DNA of 21,255 nt. Origin: Pseudomonadota bacterium (GTDB lineage Bacteria; Pseudomonadota; Gammaproteobacteria; Steroidobacterales; Steroidobacteraceae). The notes beneath the pieces were generated by a model. The model was given only the letters and a program-made list of their open reading frames with translations. It was not told the origin of the DNA and ran no database searches. The position numbers were made by a program, and so were the translations under genes. This document shows positions 8,357 through 14,662 of the stretch, piece after piece (the first letter of the stretch is position 1; each line of letters begins with the position of its first letter). Location of the stretch: contig JAJXZV010000177.1 in assembly GCA_021779875.1 (NCBI GenBank), positions 1 through 21,255 of the forward strand, written 5' to 3'.

Positions 8357-8372
8357 TTGAATGCGCAATCAG
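8357..8372. promoter_or_regulatory. Near-palindromic operator candidate, distal copy upstream of TonB receptor 2
   Basis: TTGAATGCGCAATCAG, nested in the perfect inverted repeat CTGATTG-N6-CAATCAG (8353-8372). It is 164 bp centre to centre from the proximal copy, a distance that would allow looping. It also lies 31 bp after the stop of the gene ending at 8404. No T-tract follows, so it is not a good terminator. Confidence 0.5.
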
Positions 8373-8403
8373 GCGGCGCGTCCTTCGGCGGGACTGCCGG
8401 CTG

Positions 8404-8934
8404 TCAGCGTCGACCGCAGGCGCCCACCGGCGGGCCGCCCTGGCGGCGGGCGGCCACCTTCCACGGCTTGCCGAAATAGGTCAGCTGGGCGTACACGAAG
8501 TCGCCCGTGCGGCTGACCGCAGTCGGCAGGAAGGCGCGCTTGCCGCCCAAGCCCATGCTGGCCGCCACGCACATCTCGGCGGGCGGCACCTGCGCGGTCA
8601 GGCGACCAGGGTCCAACCGCCCCACCAGCGTGCAGGCTTCCAGGGGGTACCACTGCCTCTCATCGAAGCCGGTCGCGCTCACCGTCTCGATGGGCACCGA
8701 CGGATTCAAGAAATTGGGCACGAGGCGGATCGAGCGGCCGCCGCCGGTGAGTGCAATCCGCAGCGCCCACACGGCGTCCAGAGAGGTGTCCGACCCGGCG
8801 GCCTGCGCCACGGCCGGATCGACGTCCATGTGGACGCGCCAGAGTTCCCAGTCCGCCTTGGCCGTCGGCTCGATGGTGATGGTGACGTGTTGTGGGGCCG
8901 GCGCCTCGGCCATCCGTCCTCGGGCGATGTTCAT
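8404..8934 (-). CDS. Protein of unknown function, 176 residues
   Basis: I do not recognise this protein. The ATG at 8932-8934 is preceded by AAGGAGG at 8 bp, an excellent ribosome site, and coding capacity continues to 8404. No signal peptide or membrane segment is visible, so it is probably cytoplasmic. The N-terminal half contains alternating strands (HVTITIEPTAKADWELWRVHMDVD), which suggests a beta-rich fold; a Gly-rich turn (LTGGGRSIRLVPNFLNPS) follows, and the C-terminus is basic. It is divergent from the DUF3617 gene, sharing a 52-bp gap. It runs in the same direction as TonB receptor 2, whose start is 269 bp beyond its stop. Confidence 0.7.
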   Translation of the reverse strand: MNIARGRMAEAPAPQHVTITIEPTAKADWELWRVHMDVDPAVAQAAGSDTSLDAVWALRIALTGGGRSIRLVPNFLNPSVPIETVSATGFDERQWYPLEACTLVGRLDPGRLTAQVPPAEMCVAASMGLGGKRAFLPTAVSRTGDFVYAQLTYFGKPWKVAARRQGGPPVGACGRR

Positions 8935-8986
8935 GCGCGGAGCCTCCTTGCAAGTGCTAGTCTGCCCGGAGCCAAGGAGGATCGCC

Positions 8987-9547
8987 ATGCGCACTGCATC
9001 AGGGTTGGCCATCGTCGGGTTGGTCGCGCTCGCCGCCTACGGCGCCGGCCTGGGCCTGAAGCCCGGCCTGTGGGAGGTGCGGATCGTCAAGGAGGTCGTG
9101 GACGGCCGCGATCAGACGGCGCAGATGGCGGCGATGAGCGACAAGATGCGCCAGGCGCTCGCGTCGATGCCGCCGGAGCGGCGCGCGCAAATGCAGGCCA
9201 TGCTGGGGCAAAACGGGGTGGGTGCGGCCGATCGCGGCTACCGCATCTGCATCACCCCGGCGATGGCCAAGCGGGACACGCCGATGGTCGACCGGGACGG
9301 GCGGTGCCAGCCGGCCACCGTGAATCACAGCGGCAATCGCACCACGTTCGAGTTCAGCTGCACGAAGGACGGCGTGACCACCACCGGCAAGGGCGCCGCC
9401 ACCGTCGACGGGGACGTCATTGCCACCCACGTCGATCTGTCGTCCCGCGACTCGAGCGGCAAGACCAAGGAAATCCAATCCGACACGCAGATGACCTTCG
9501 TCGGCTCGGACTGCGGCGACGTCAAGCCGCCGCCCGGCCAATCGTGA
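8987..9547 (+). CDS. DUF3617 family exported protein
   Basis: A 186-residue protein beginning with a short signal or anchor segment (MRTASGLAIVGLVALAAYGAG), then LKPGLWEV, the hallmark of DUF3617 proteins. Cysteines at RICITP, RCQPA, FSCTKDG and SDCGDV are placed as in this family and could form disulphides in the periplasm. The central region (MAAMSDKMRQALASMPPERR) is a Met-rich helix. The function of the family is not established. AAGGAGG lies 6 bp before the ATG at 8987, which decides the start over longer in-frame alternatives. The stop at 9545-9547 is only 4 bp from the convergent gene ending at 9552. Confidence 0.85.
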   Translation: MRTASGLAIVGLVALAAYGAGLGLKPGLWEVRIVKEVVDGRDQTAQMAAMSDKMRQALASMPPERRAQMQAMLGQNGVGAADRGYRICITPAMAKRDTPMVDRDGRCQPATVNHSGNRTTFEFSCTKDGVTTTGKGAATVDGDVIATHVDLSSRDSSGKTKEIQSDTQMTFVGSDCGDVKPPPGQS

Positions 9548-9551
9548 GGCG

Positions 9552-9881
9552 TTACTTGGCGGTTCCCGCGTCGGTCTTCTCGCCGTGCCAGGTTTCCTTC
9601 GCCTTGGCGTAGCCCGCCTTGGCGCCGGCCGAGACGGCGTGCGCGCCCTTCACCGCTTCGTTCGCCACCTTGTGCGCGGCGTCCTTCGTCGCGGTGCCCA
9701 CCTTCTTCGCGTCGGCCTTCACGGCGTCGCCGATGACGTGCGCATCGTGCTTGATGCCCGTGCCGTCGGCCTGGGAACTCTGCGCCGGTTTCGAATCGGC
9801 CGGTTGGTCGGCCGCGCGGACCGCGATGGTCGTGGTCGCCGTCGCCGCGGCGAGCAGCAAGGCCGTGAAAGTGGTTCTCAT
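9552..9881 (-). CDS. Small exported Ala/Lys-rich helical (LEA-like) protein
   Basis: A 109-residue product with a cleavable signal peptide (MRTTFTALLLAAATATTTIAVRA). The remainder is low-complexity and hydrophilic, with an 11-residue-like rhythm of Ala and Lys: DAVKADAKKVG, ATKDAAHKVANEAVKG, AGAKAGYAKAKETW. This resembles late-embryogenesis-abundant (LEA group 3) and related stress proteins, which are disordered in solution and fold into amphipathic helices on drying or on membranes. AGGAGT sits 6 bp before the ATG at 9879-9881. A strong TA-rich box lies 40 bp upstream. Assignment to stress protection is inference from composition only. Confidence 0.8.
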   Translation of the reverse strand: MRTTFTALLLAAATATTTIAVRAADQPADSKPAQSSQADGTGIKHDAHVIGDAVKADAKKVGTATKDAAHKVANEAVKGAHAVSAGAKAGYAKAKETWHGEKTDAGTAK

Positions 9882-9920
9882 GAGGTGACTCCTGGGTCCG
9901 CTGACATGGATCTGGGCGGA

Positions 9921-9930
9921 CAATATATAA
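9921..9930 (-). promoter_or_regulatory. Candidate -10 box for the LEA-like gene
   Basis: On the minus strand TTATATATTG, containing TATATT, stands out in very GC-rich surroundings and lies 40 bp before the ATG at 9881. No clear -35 is visible about 17 bp further upstream. It could be an extended or alternative-sigma promoter. Confidence 0.45.
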
Positions 9931-9979
9931 GGGCCCGGGTCCGGCGGCCAGATGTCGCCATTCGGCGGCGGCGCGCGGA

Positions 9980-11626
9980 TCAGGGATGGCCGCGAAACAT
10001 CCCGCACAGCTCGAATGCCTCCCGGGACAGGGGAATCCGCTTCGCGCGGCAGTAGCGGGTCGTGAGCTTCAGAAGCTCTTTGATGTCGCGGCCGCTCGCC
10101 TTCGGGTACACGGTGGTCAGCACCTCGATCAGATCGTCGTCGAGCTCCGCGCCGAACTGATCCGCCAGCAGCCGCCACAGGCGGATGGCGTCCGGCCTCT
10201 GCGGGGTCGAGTACTCGATGGTGGCGATGCAGCGCGACCGGATCGCGTCGTCGACGTCGTCGATGCGGTTGGTCGTCATGAACAGCAGGCCGTTGAAATA
10301 CTCGAGCGTTCGCAGGAACTCCGCCACGATGGCGTTGTGCTCGAGGTCGTTGTCGCGGCGCCGGATGTACACGTCCGCCTCGTCCAGCAGCAGGATCGCG
10401 TCCCAGCGCACCGCGCGCCGCAGGATGCCGGTCAGCGTCGCGCCGACCGAGGCCGCCGTGATGCCGAGGTGGCCGGAATGCACGCGGTACAGGGGCTTGC
10501 CGACCACCTCGGAATACACCTCGGCGGTCAACGTCTTGCCGAGGCCGGGAGCGCCCTGACAGAGGATGGTGGTGCCGCCGGACTTTCCGGGCACGAAATC
10601 CTGCACGAGCAGGTTCATGTTCGAGGTAAGGATGTCGATCAGGTCGCGGTGGTGCGCGGGCAGCACCAGCTTCTCGCGCAGTTGCGGCTGATAACGGTAC
10701 TCGTCCATGTGCTGCACGTGGACCCAGACGTTGCAGTGCCACTCGAGGTGGAACAAGTGCACGTAGCAGTGCAGCGGTATCCTCTCGAAGCCGGTCGCGA
10801 CGCGCGCGCCCCGCCAGAAGTCGGCGTCCGCCGCCGTCTCGAAGCGCCGTTCCAGCGTCTCCTCGTCGTTGACGCATTTCGCGCTCAGGCCGCCGGCGAT
10901 CCGGGTCAGTTCCGCCACGCCCTTCGGGTCGATGGTGAACAGCGCCTTCTTGACCAGGAACTGGGCGCCGAAGCGCGGCTGGAACTCGAGGAAACGCCGC
11001 GCGTGACGCTCGTACTCGAGCTTGAATTCCGGGCACTCCTTGTAGAATCCGAATTCGGCCAGCAGCTGCGGAATCGTGCGCCCGCCGATGTCGTGACGGT
11101 TGACCACGATCGCCGTCGTCATGCCGGAACGGCGCAGGTGGTGATCCGTGCGCTCGGAATTGGCCGACGCCATCGTGTTGGCGAGCAGGTCGACGACTAC
11201 GTACGGCGCACCCTGTTCCGGCTCGACGTGGCGGATCCGCTGCACGAGCCACGGCAGCAGGGTGCCGTCCTTGTGGCGCCGGTACAGCCAGCCGTCGATC
11301 GCGTCGCGCGAGAGGTAGGCGACCAGGCCGGGCACCAGCTGATCGAGCGAGGGAATGACGCGCGCCTGCGGCGCGTTGTGGATGTTGTCGAGCGCGAGCA
11401 TCTGGAACATCAGCGCGCGCTCGTCGTGCGCCTTGCTGAGCGAATACAGGACGTTCAACGAGTCGGCGTCGAACAGCTCGCTCGAGACGACCACGTTGCC
11501 GTGACAGTCGCCGAATTCGTGGAGCTGCCTGGCGAGCGCCGACTCGGCGCCGATCATTCCGAGCAGCGTGTGCACCAGCGATTCCGGTATTTCGAGTTCC
11601 ATGACCGTGGGTACCGGGGTCGTCAT
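9980..11626 (-). CDS. AAA+ ATPase with a large N-terminal region of unknown function
   Basis: A 548-residue protein. The C-terminal AAA+ module has Walker A GAPGLGKT (residues 358-365), Walker B AILLLDEAD (about 410-418; D415, E416), a sensor-1 strand FMTTNR and an arginine-finger region AIRSRC. It probably forms ATP-driven oligomers that remodel a partner. The N-terminal 340 residues match no domain I recognise; they include an unusual His/Cys/Trp-rich stretch (286-306: H286, C287, H290, H293, H297, C298, H303, H306). No transmembrane segment is seen. The ATG at 11624-11626 overlaps the stop of the upstream hydrolase (ATGA), which implies translational coupling. A second ATG eight codons downstream is a less likely start. 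I cannot assign it to a named AAA clade. Confidence 0.85.
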   Translation of the reverse strand: MTTPVPTVMELEIPESLVHTLLGMIGAESALARQLHEFGDCHGNVVVSSELFDADSLNVLYSLSKAHDERALMFQMLALDNIHNAPQARVIPSLDQLVPGLVAYLSRDAIDGWLYRRHKDGTLLPWLVQRIRHVEPEQGAPYVVVDLLANTMASANSERTDHHLRRSGMTTAIVVNRHDIGGRTIPQLLAEFGFYKECPEFKLEYERHARRFLEFQPRFGAQFLVKKALFTIDPKGVAELTRIAGGLSAKCVNDEETLERRFETAADADFWRGARVATGFERIPLHCYVHLFHLEWHCNVWVHVQHMDEYRYQPQLREKLVLPAHHRDLIDILTSNMNLLVQDFVPGKSGGTTILCQGAPGLGKTLTAEVYSEVVGKPLYRVHSGHLGITAASVGATLTGILRRAVRWDAILLLDEADVYIRRRDNDLEHNAIVAEFLRTLEYFNGLLFMTTNRIDDVDDAIRSRCIATIEYSTPQRPDAIRLWRLLADQFGAELDDDLIEVLTTVYPKASGRDIKELLKLTTRYCRAKRIPLSREAFELCGMFRGHP

Positions 11627-12300
11627 TGGAGGAAGAAATCGACGGCCATGCCGACGACGACCGGCTGGATCGCATGCGGACCGTTGAATTCGACGTATCG
11701 CACGTCGTAGCCGGCCGCCTGCAGTTTCGTCGCGTTGGCCCGGCCGCTGGTCTCGATGGGCAGTTGCTCGTCGGCGAGGCCATGCGCGATGAACACCTTC
11801 GGGGCGCCTTCCTGCCGGAAGATCGACATGAAACCGCCGGAGAAGGCGATCACGTGGCTCGCGACATCGCCGTTGGTGATGCCGATCGACAAGGCGTAGC
11901 TCGCGCCATCCGAATATCCCGCGAACGCCAGACGCGAGCGGTCCAGCCGGTAGCGCGAGGCGACCGAGTCGAGGGCCCGCTGCAGGCGCTCGAGGTCCGG
12001 GCCGCTGCCGCCGATCACGATGTCCCAGGTCGGAAAGGTCGAGTGCGGCGCGAGGACCAGAAACCGGTCCCGCCGCGCGTGATCCTCGATGAACGGCAGC
12101 ACCTTCTCGGGAAAGCCGCCCGCGCCATGGAACATGACCACCAGCGGCACGGGCGCACTCGGGTCGAGGCCGTCCGGCACGAACAGCACCGCGTCGCGTC
12201 CGGGATCGACGCCCAGGCGATGGCGGCCGGGCGGCAGGGGATCTTGGGTCGGTTCGGCCGGGGCGAACGAGAAGCGCCCCAATAGGGATGGATCCAGCAT
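11623..12300 (-). CDS. Alpha/beta hydrolase (esterase / PHB-depolymerase-like)
   Basis: A 225-residue alpha/beta-hydrolase. The oxyanion motif FHGAGG is followed by the nucleophile elbow GYSDG (S130), an acid candidate in LADEQLP (D177) and the catalytic His in NGPHAI (H209). The spacing fits a carboxylesterase or polyhydroxybutyrate-depolymerase/dienelactone-hydrolase-like enzyme. There is no signal peptide, so a cytoplasmic esterase is expected; the substrate is unknown. The start at 12298-12300 gives the compact fold; the upstream in-frame extension overlaps the divergent membrane gene and is rejected. No good Shine-Dalgarno is visible before this ATG. Its stop overlaps the AAA+ start by 4 bp, so the pair is coupled. 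Confidence 0.85.
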   Translation of the reverse strand: MLDPSLLGRFSFAPAEPTQDPLPPGRHRLGVDPGRDAVLFVPDGLDPSAPVPLVVMFHGAGGFPEKVLPFIEDHARRDRFLVLAPHSTFPTWDIVIGGSGPDLERLQRALDSVASRYRLDRSRLAFAGYSDGASYALSIGITNGDVASHVIAFSGGFMSIFRQEGAPKVFIAHGLADEQLPIETSGRANATKLQAAGYDVRYVEFNGPHAIQPVVVGMAVDFFLQ

Positions 12301-12331
12301 GGTAGATGGCCGATGATGCCATCGTCCCCGG

Positions 12332-12355
12332 CGGCGCGCCACGGTGGGCGCGCCG
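12332..12355. repeat. 9-bp inverted repeat in the divergent gap
   Basis: CGGCGCGCC (12332-12340) and GGCGCGCCG (12347-12355) form a perfect 9-bp inverted repeat with a 6-nt loop. It lies between the divergent hydrolase (starting at 12300) and the small membrane protein (starting at 12426). It could be an operator or a hairpin. GC-rich palindromes are common by chance in such DNA, so its significance is uncertain. Confidence 0.5.
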
Positions 12356-12425
12356 ATGCAAGGCGGAGCGAATCGTTCTATCGTCGCGAGGAGCGGGCGG
12401 CGGAAGCGGCCGAAGGAGTGATCCG

Positions 12426-12617
12426 ATGATGAAATTCCTGCTGTGGCTCGTGCTGCTGGTGCTGTGCTGGCCGCTGGCGCTCGTCGCGCTGCTGGCGTGG
12501 CCCTTCGTCTGGCTGCTGTCGCTGCCGTTTCGCGCGGTCGGCATCGCCGTCGACGGGGTGTTCGCGTTGCTGCGGGCGCTGGTGATGCTGCCGGCGCGCG
12601 TGCTGGGCGCGAAGTGA
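12426..12617 (+). CDS. Small hydrophobic membrane protein, 63 residues
   Basis: A short, very hydrophobic protein starting MMKFLLWLVLLVL, with two probable membrane segments (about residues 3-30 and 33-55) separated by a Pro-containing turn (LPFRAVG), and a basic C-terminus (LPARVLGAK). AAGGAG lies 7 bp before the ATG at 12426. Small membrane proteins of this form occur widely in gammaproteobacteria; I know no function. Its TGA overlaps the GTG of the next gene (GTGA), so the two are probably translated together. Confidence 0.7.
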   Translation: MMKFLLWLVLLVLCWPLALVALLAWPFVWLLSLPFRAVGIAVDGVFALLRALVMLPARVLGAK

Positions 12618-13003
12618 CCCCCGCGCGGCTCGCGCGGCTGGTCGTGGCGATGGCCGCGACGCTGATCGCCGCGTGCGCCACCTCGCGCTCGATCGCCGCG
12701 CGGTATCAGTCCGCGCTCGAGGTCTATGGCCGCGCGCGGAGCCTGCCCGGCTATGACGGCTACGTCGACGCCGCCATCCGGTCGCTGTCCGCGAGGCGAT
12801 TGGACCGTGCGTCCGGCTGCTACGCCCGGAGTCCGGGCGAGCGCGTGGTGCTCATCGTGATCGTGGATCGCACGGGCCGCATCATCGAGGCCGACAGCGA
12901 CGGCAATTCCGCCAAGGCGAAGTGCCTGCGCAAGGCGTATTCCGGCCAGCAGATGCCGATCCCGCCCTTCTTTCCATTCCCGATCCGGTTCGCCGCGGTC
13001 TGA
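12614..13003 (+). CDS. TonB-C-like lipoprotein, 129 residues
   Basis: The GTG start at 12614 overlaps the preceding stop by 4 bp. The N-terminus VTPARLARLVVAMAATLIAAC ends in a lipobox (I18-A19-A20-C21), so an acylated periplasmic protein is expected. The mature part has a strand pattern VVLIVIVDRTGRIIEADSDGNS followed by KCLRKAYSGQQMPIPPFFP, resembling the C-terminal domain of TonB-type energy transducers (a beta-strand with DRTGRI, then a Pro-rich turn). It lacks the N-terminal membrane anchor and Pro-rich linker of true TonB, so it may be a stand-alone C-domain relative. A real transport role is unproved. The stop lies 2 bp before the convergent PEBP gene. Confidence 0.7.
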   Translation: MTPARLARLVVAMAATLIAACATSRSIAARYQSALEVYGRARSLPGYDGYVDAAIRSLSARRLDRASGCYARSPGERVVLIVIVDRTGRIIEADSDGNSAKAKCLRKAYSGQQMPIPPFFPFPIRFAAV

Positions 13004-13005
13004 CC

Positions 13006-13479
13006 TCAGCGGCCCTTCTGGTACGTGCCGACGAGCTGGGTCTGGGCGAGCACGTGCCCCCGCATGGCCGCGAGCAGATCCGCCTTGGTCGGATGTCCGA
13101 GGTTCGGCAGCATCGCATCGAGGGCAAACAGGGTGAAGAAGTAGCGATGCCGTCCGATCGGCGGGCATGGCCCGCCGTAGCCGTCGCGCCGCCAGTCATT
13201 GCGGCCGCGGCCGACGCCCGGCGGGCCGTCCAGCCCGGCATTGGCGGGCAAGGCGTGCGCGGTGGCGGGGATGTTGTAGAGCACCCAATGGACCCAGGTC
13301 GCGGTGGGGGCGCGCGGATCCGGTGCGTCCGGATCGTCGACGATCAACGCGAAGCTCTGCGTGGACGGCGGCGCGCCGCTCCAGCGCAGGGGCGGGGAGG
13401 CATCGGCGCCCTCGCAGGTGTGGGCTCGCGGGATCGGGGCATGGTCGGCGAATGCCGGCGAGTCGAGGGTGAAGTCCAT
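13006..13479 (-). CDS. YbhB/YbcL-family (PEBP, Raf-kinase-inhibitor-like) protein
   Basis: A 157-residue PEBP-family protein. The signature DDPDAPDP and THWVLYNIP-type strand (ATWVHWVLYNIP) lie in the first half; GYGGPCPPIGRHRYFFTLFALD gives the second anion-pocket motif. Length and order match the family's single compact domain. Bacterial members are usually cytoplasmic or periplasmic; no signal peptide is present here, so cytoplasmic. The physiological ligand of bacterial YbhB is not known. AAGGAG lies close before the ATG at 13477-13479. It is convergent with the TonB-C-like lipoprotein and divergent from the cytochrome-like gene. Confidence 0.92.
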   Translation of the reverse strand: MDFTLDSPAFADHAPIPRAHTCEGADASPPLRWSGAPPSTQSFALIVDDPDAPDPRAPTATWVHWVLYNIPATAHALPANAGLDGPPGVGRGRNDWRRDGYGGPCPPIGRHRYFFTLFALDAMLPNLGHPTKADLLAAMRGHVLAQTQLVGTYQKGR

Positions 13480-13551
13480 GATCGCTCCTTCCAAGCGCCG
13501 TCGAGCAGGGCGCGTGGCCCGAGAATAGTCCTGCACGGGCGATCGGGCTTC

Positions 13552-13588
13552 GGTATCGTGGATACCGACCCGTTCGATACCGACCCGT
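13552..13588. repeat. Hairpin and 13-bp direct repeat upstream of the envelope cluster
   Basis: GGTATC-GTG-GATACC (13552-13566) is a perfect 6-bp hairpin. Its right arm is the start of GATACCGACCCGT (13561-13573), which is repeated exactly at 13576-13588, a 15-bp period. The repeat ends 21 bp before the GTG at 13610. Half-sites on one face of the helix at 15-bp spacing could be bound by a regulator, but the role is inferred. Confidence 0.55.
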
Positions 13589-13609
13589 CCCGGTCCAGAG
13601 GGTGATTGG

Positions 13610-14191
13610 GTGAATTTCATCAGGCGCAGAGCCATCGCCGGCTTGGCCGGGGCCGTCCCGCTCGGGCTCATCGCCTGCTCGCCCGGCGCGGCGCCGGTTC
13701 GCGACCCGCCGGCGCTCGAATCGGCGGCGCCGTTGCGGCCGATCGCCACCGTTCGGGATCTGATGGACGGACAGATCGACCCCGCCGCCGACGCGCTGTG
13801 GGATGCGGTCGCCTACGTCGCATCGGATCAGGGGATCGAGGATCGGCGACCGCGCACCGCGGCCGACTGGCAGGCACTGCGCTCGCAGGCCCTCGTGCTG
13901 ATCGAGGCCACGAACCTGCTCGCGATACCGGGCCGGCGGGTTGCCGCGGTGGACGGGCCCGCGGGTCCCGGCGAACTGCGGCCCGCCGAAATTCGACGGC
14001 GCATCGAATCGGGCCGTACGGCCTTCGTGCAGTACGCCGGGCTGCTGCGGGCAGCGGGCCTGAAGGCGCTGGCGGCGATCGACGCCGAGGATCCCCAGGC
14101 GCTGCTCGAGGCGGGCGGGGTGATCGACGAGGCATGCGAGGCCTGCCACGTCGCCTATTGGTATCCCGATCAAGCAACACGCGGGAGCTGA
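13610..14191 (+). CDS. Cytochrome c'-like lipoprotein with a C-terminal CxxCH
   Basis: A 193-residue exported protein. The GTG start at 13610 has GAGGG about 8 bp upstream. The N-terminus MNFIRRRAIAGLAGAVPLGL carries an Arg triplet and ends in a lipobox (L20-I21-A22-C23), so a lipid-anchored periplasmic protein is predicted. The body is helical. A single haem-attachment motif CEACH (C176, C179, H180) lies close to the C-terminus, followed by VAYWYP. This placement is typical of class II (cytochrome c') proteins, not class I, where it is N-terminal. It should carry one covalent haem; the partner is unknown. The gene begins a tight run with two DUF6644 genes. Confidence 0.75.
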   Translation: MNFIRRRAIAGLAGAVPLGLIACSPGAAPVRDPPALESAAPLRPIATVRDLMDGQIDPAADALWDAVAYVASDQGIEDRRPRTAADWQALRSQALVLIEATNLLAIPGRRVAAVDGPAGPGELRPAEIRRRIESGRTAFVQYAGLLRAAGLKALAAIDAEDPQALLEAGGVIDEACEACHVAYWYPDQATRGS

Positions 14192-14199
14192 GCAGCACC

Positions 14200-14661
14200 G
14201 TGCACGCGCTCGATTCGTTCTGCACGTGGCTCGAGGCCACGAGCGTCAGTCGGACCCTCCAGACGGTGGAATGGATCATCCCGGCCGTGCAGACCGTGCA
14301 CATACTGGCCGTGGCGAGCGTCGTGACGTCGGCGCTGATGGTGGATCTGCGCCTGCTCGGCTTGGGCCTCCGGGACCAGAGCGTGCAGGCCGTGGCACGG
14401 CGGTACCTGCCGTTCGTGTGGTGGCCGTTGCCGGTGCTGCTCGCGAGCGGCGCCACGCTGATCGTCGCGGAGCCCGCGCGTGCGCTCGAGAATCCGGTCT
14501 TCTGGCTGAAGATGGGGCTGCTGGCCGCCGCGATCGTCGGCACGCTCGCGAGCCAGAGGCCGCTGCGGCGGAGCGCCCGACTCCTCGCCGTGCTGTCGCT
14601 CGCGGCCTGGGTCGGGATCGTGTTCGCCGGACGCTGGATCGCCTACGTGCAGGGAGGCTGA
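14200..14661 (+). CDS. DUF6644 family integral membrane protein A
   Basis: A 153-residue protein with about four predicted membrane helices and no signal peptide. The first helix carries IIPAVQTVHILAVASVV followed by DLRLLGLGL, the conserved beginning of DUF6644 proteins, and the last one ends AGRWIAYVQGG. Conserved His in helix 1, Arg after it and Trp in the final loop suggest a metal- or haem-binding possibility, but no function is established. The GTG at 14200 lies 8 bp after the previous stop; GGAG lies about 13 bp before it. The next gene is 1 bp away and is a sister protein, so A and B may form a heterodimer. Confidence 0.8.
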   Translation: MHALDSFCTWLEATSVSRTLQTVEWIIPAVQTVHILAVASVVTSALMVDLRLLGLGLRDQSVQAVARRYLPFVWWPLPVLLASGATLIVAEPARALENPVFWLKMGLLAAAIVGTLASQRPLRRSARLLAVLSLAAWVGIVFAGRWIAYVQGG

Positions 14662-14662
14662 G

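Larger units (their letters stand above)
8135..8403. other. 269-bp intergenic region upstream of TonB receptor 2
   Basis: No gene is supported here. The region holds two copies of the near-palindromic motif and, close to the receptor start, an AT-richer stretch on the minus strand (GCAATAAACACAAAAGGGAG) that includes the ribosome-binding site. I could not identify a convincing -35/-10 pair, nor a terminator for the gene ending at 8404. Confidence 0.6.

Noticed and set aside
8135..8368. In-frame upstream extension of TonB receptor 2
   Set aside because: The Shine-Dalgarno and signal peptide favour the ATG at 8134; the extension covers the shared operator motif.
9986..11710. Long open frame on the plus strand over the AAA+ gene
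   Set aside because: Composition is typical of an antisense shadow; the minus-strand frame has Walker motifs.
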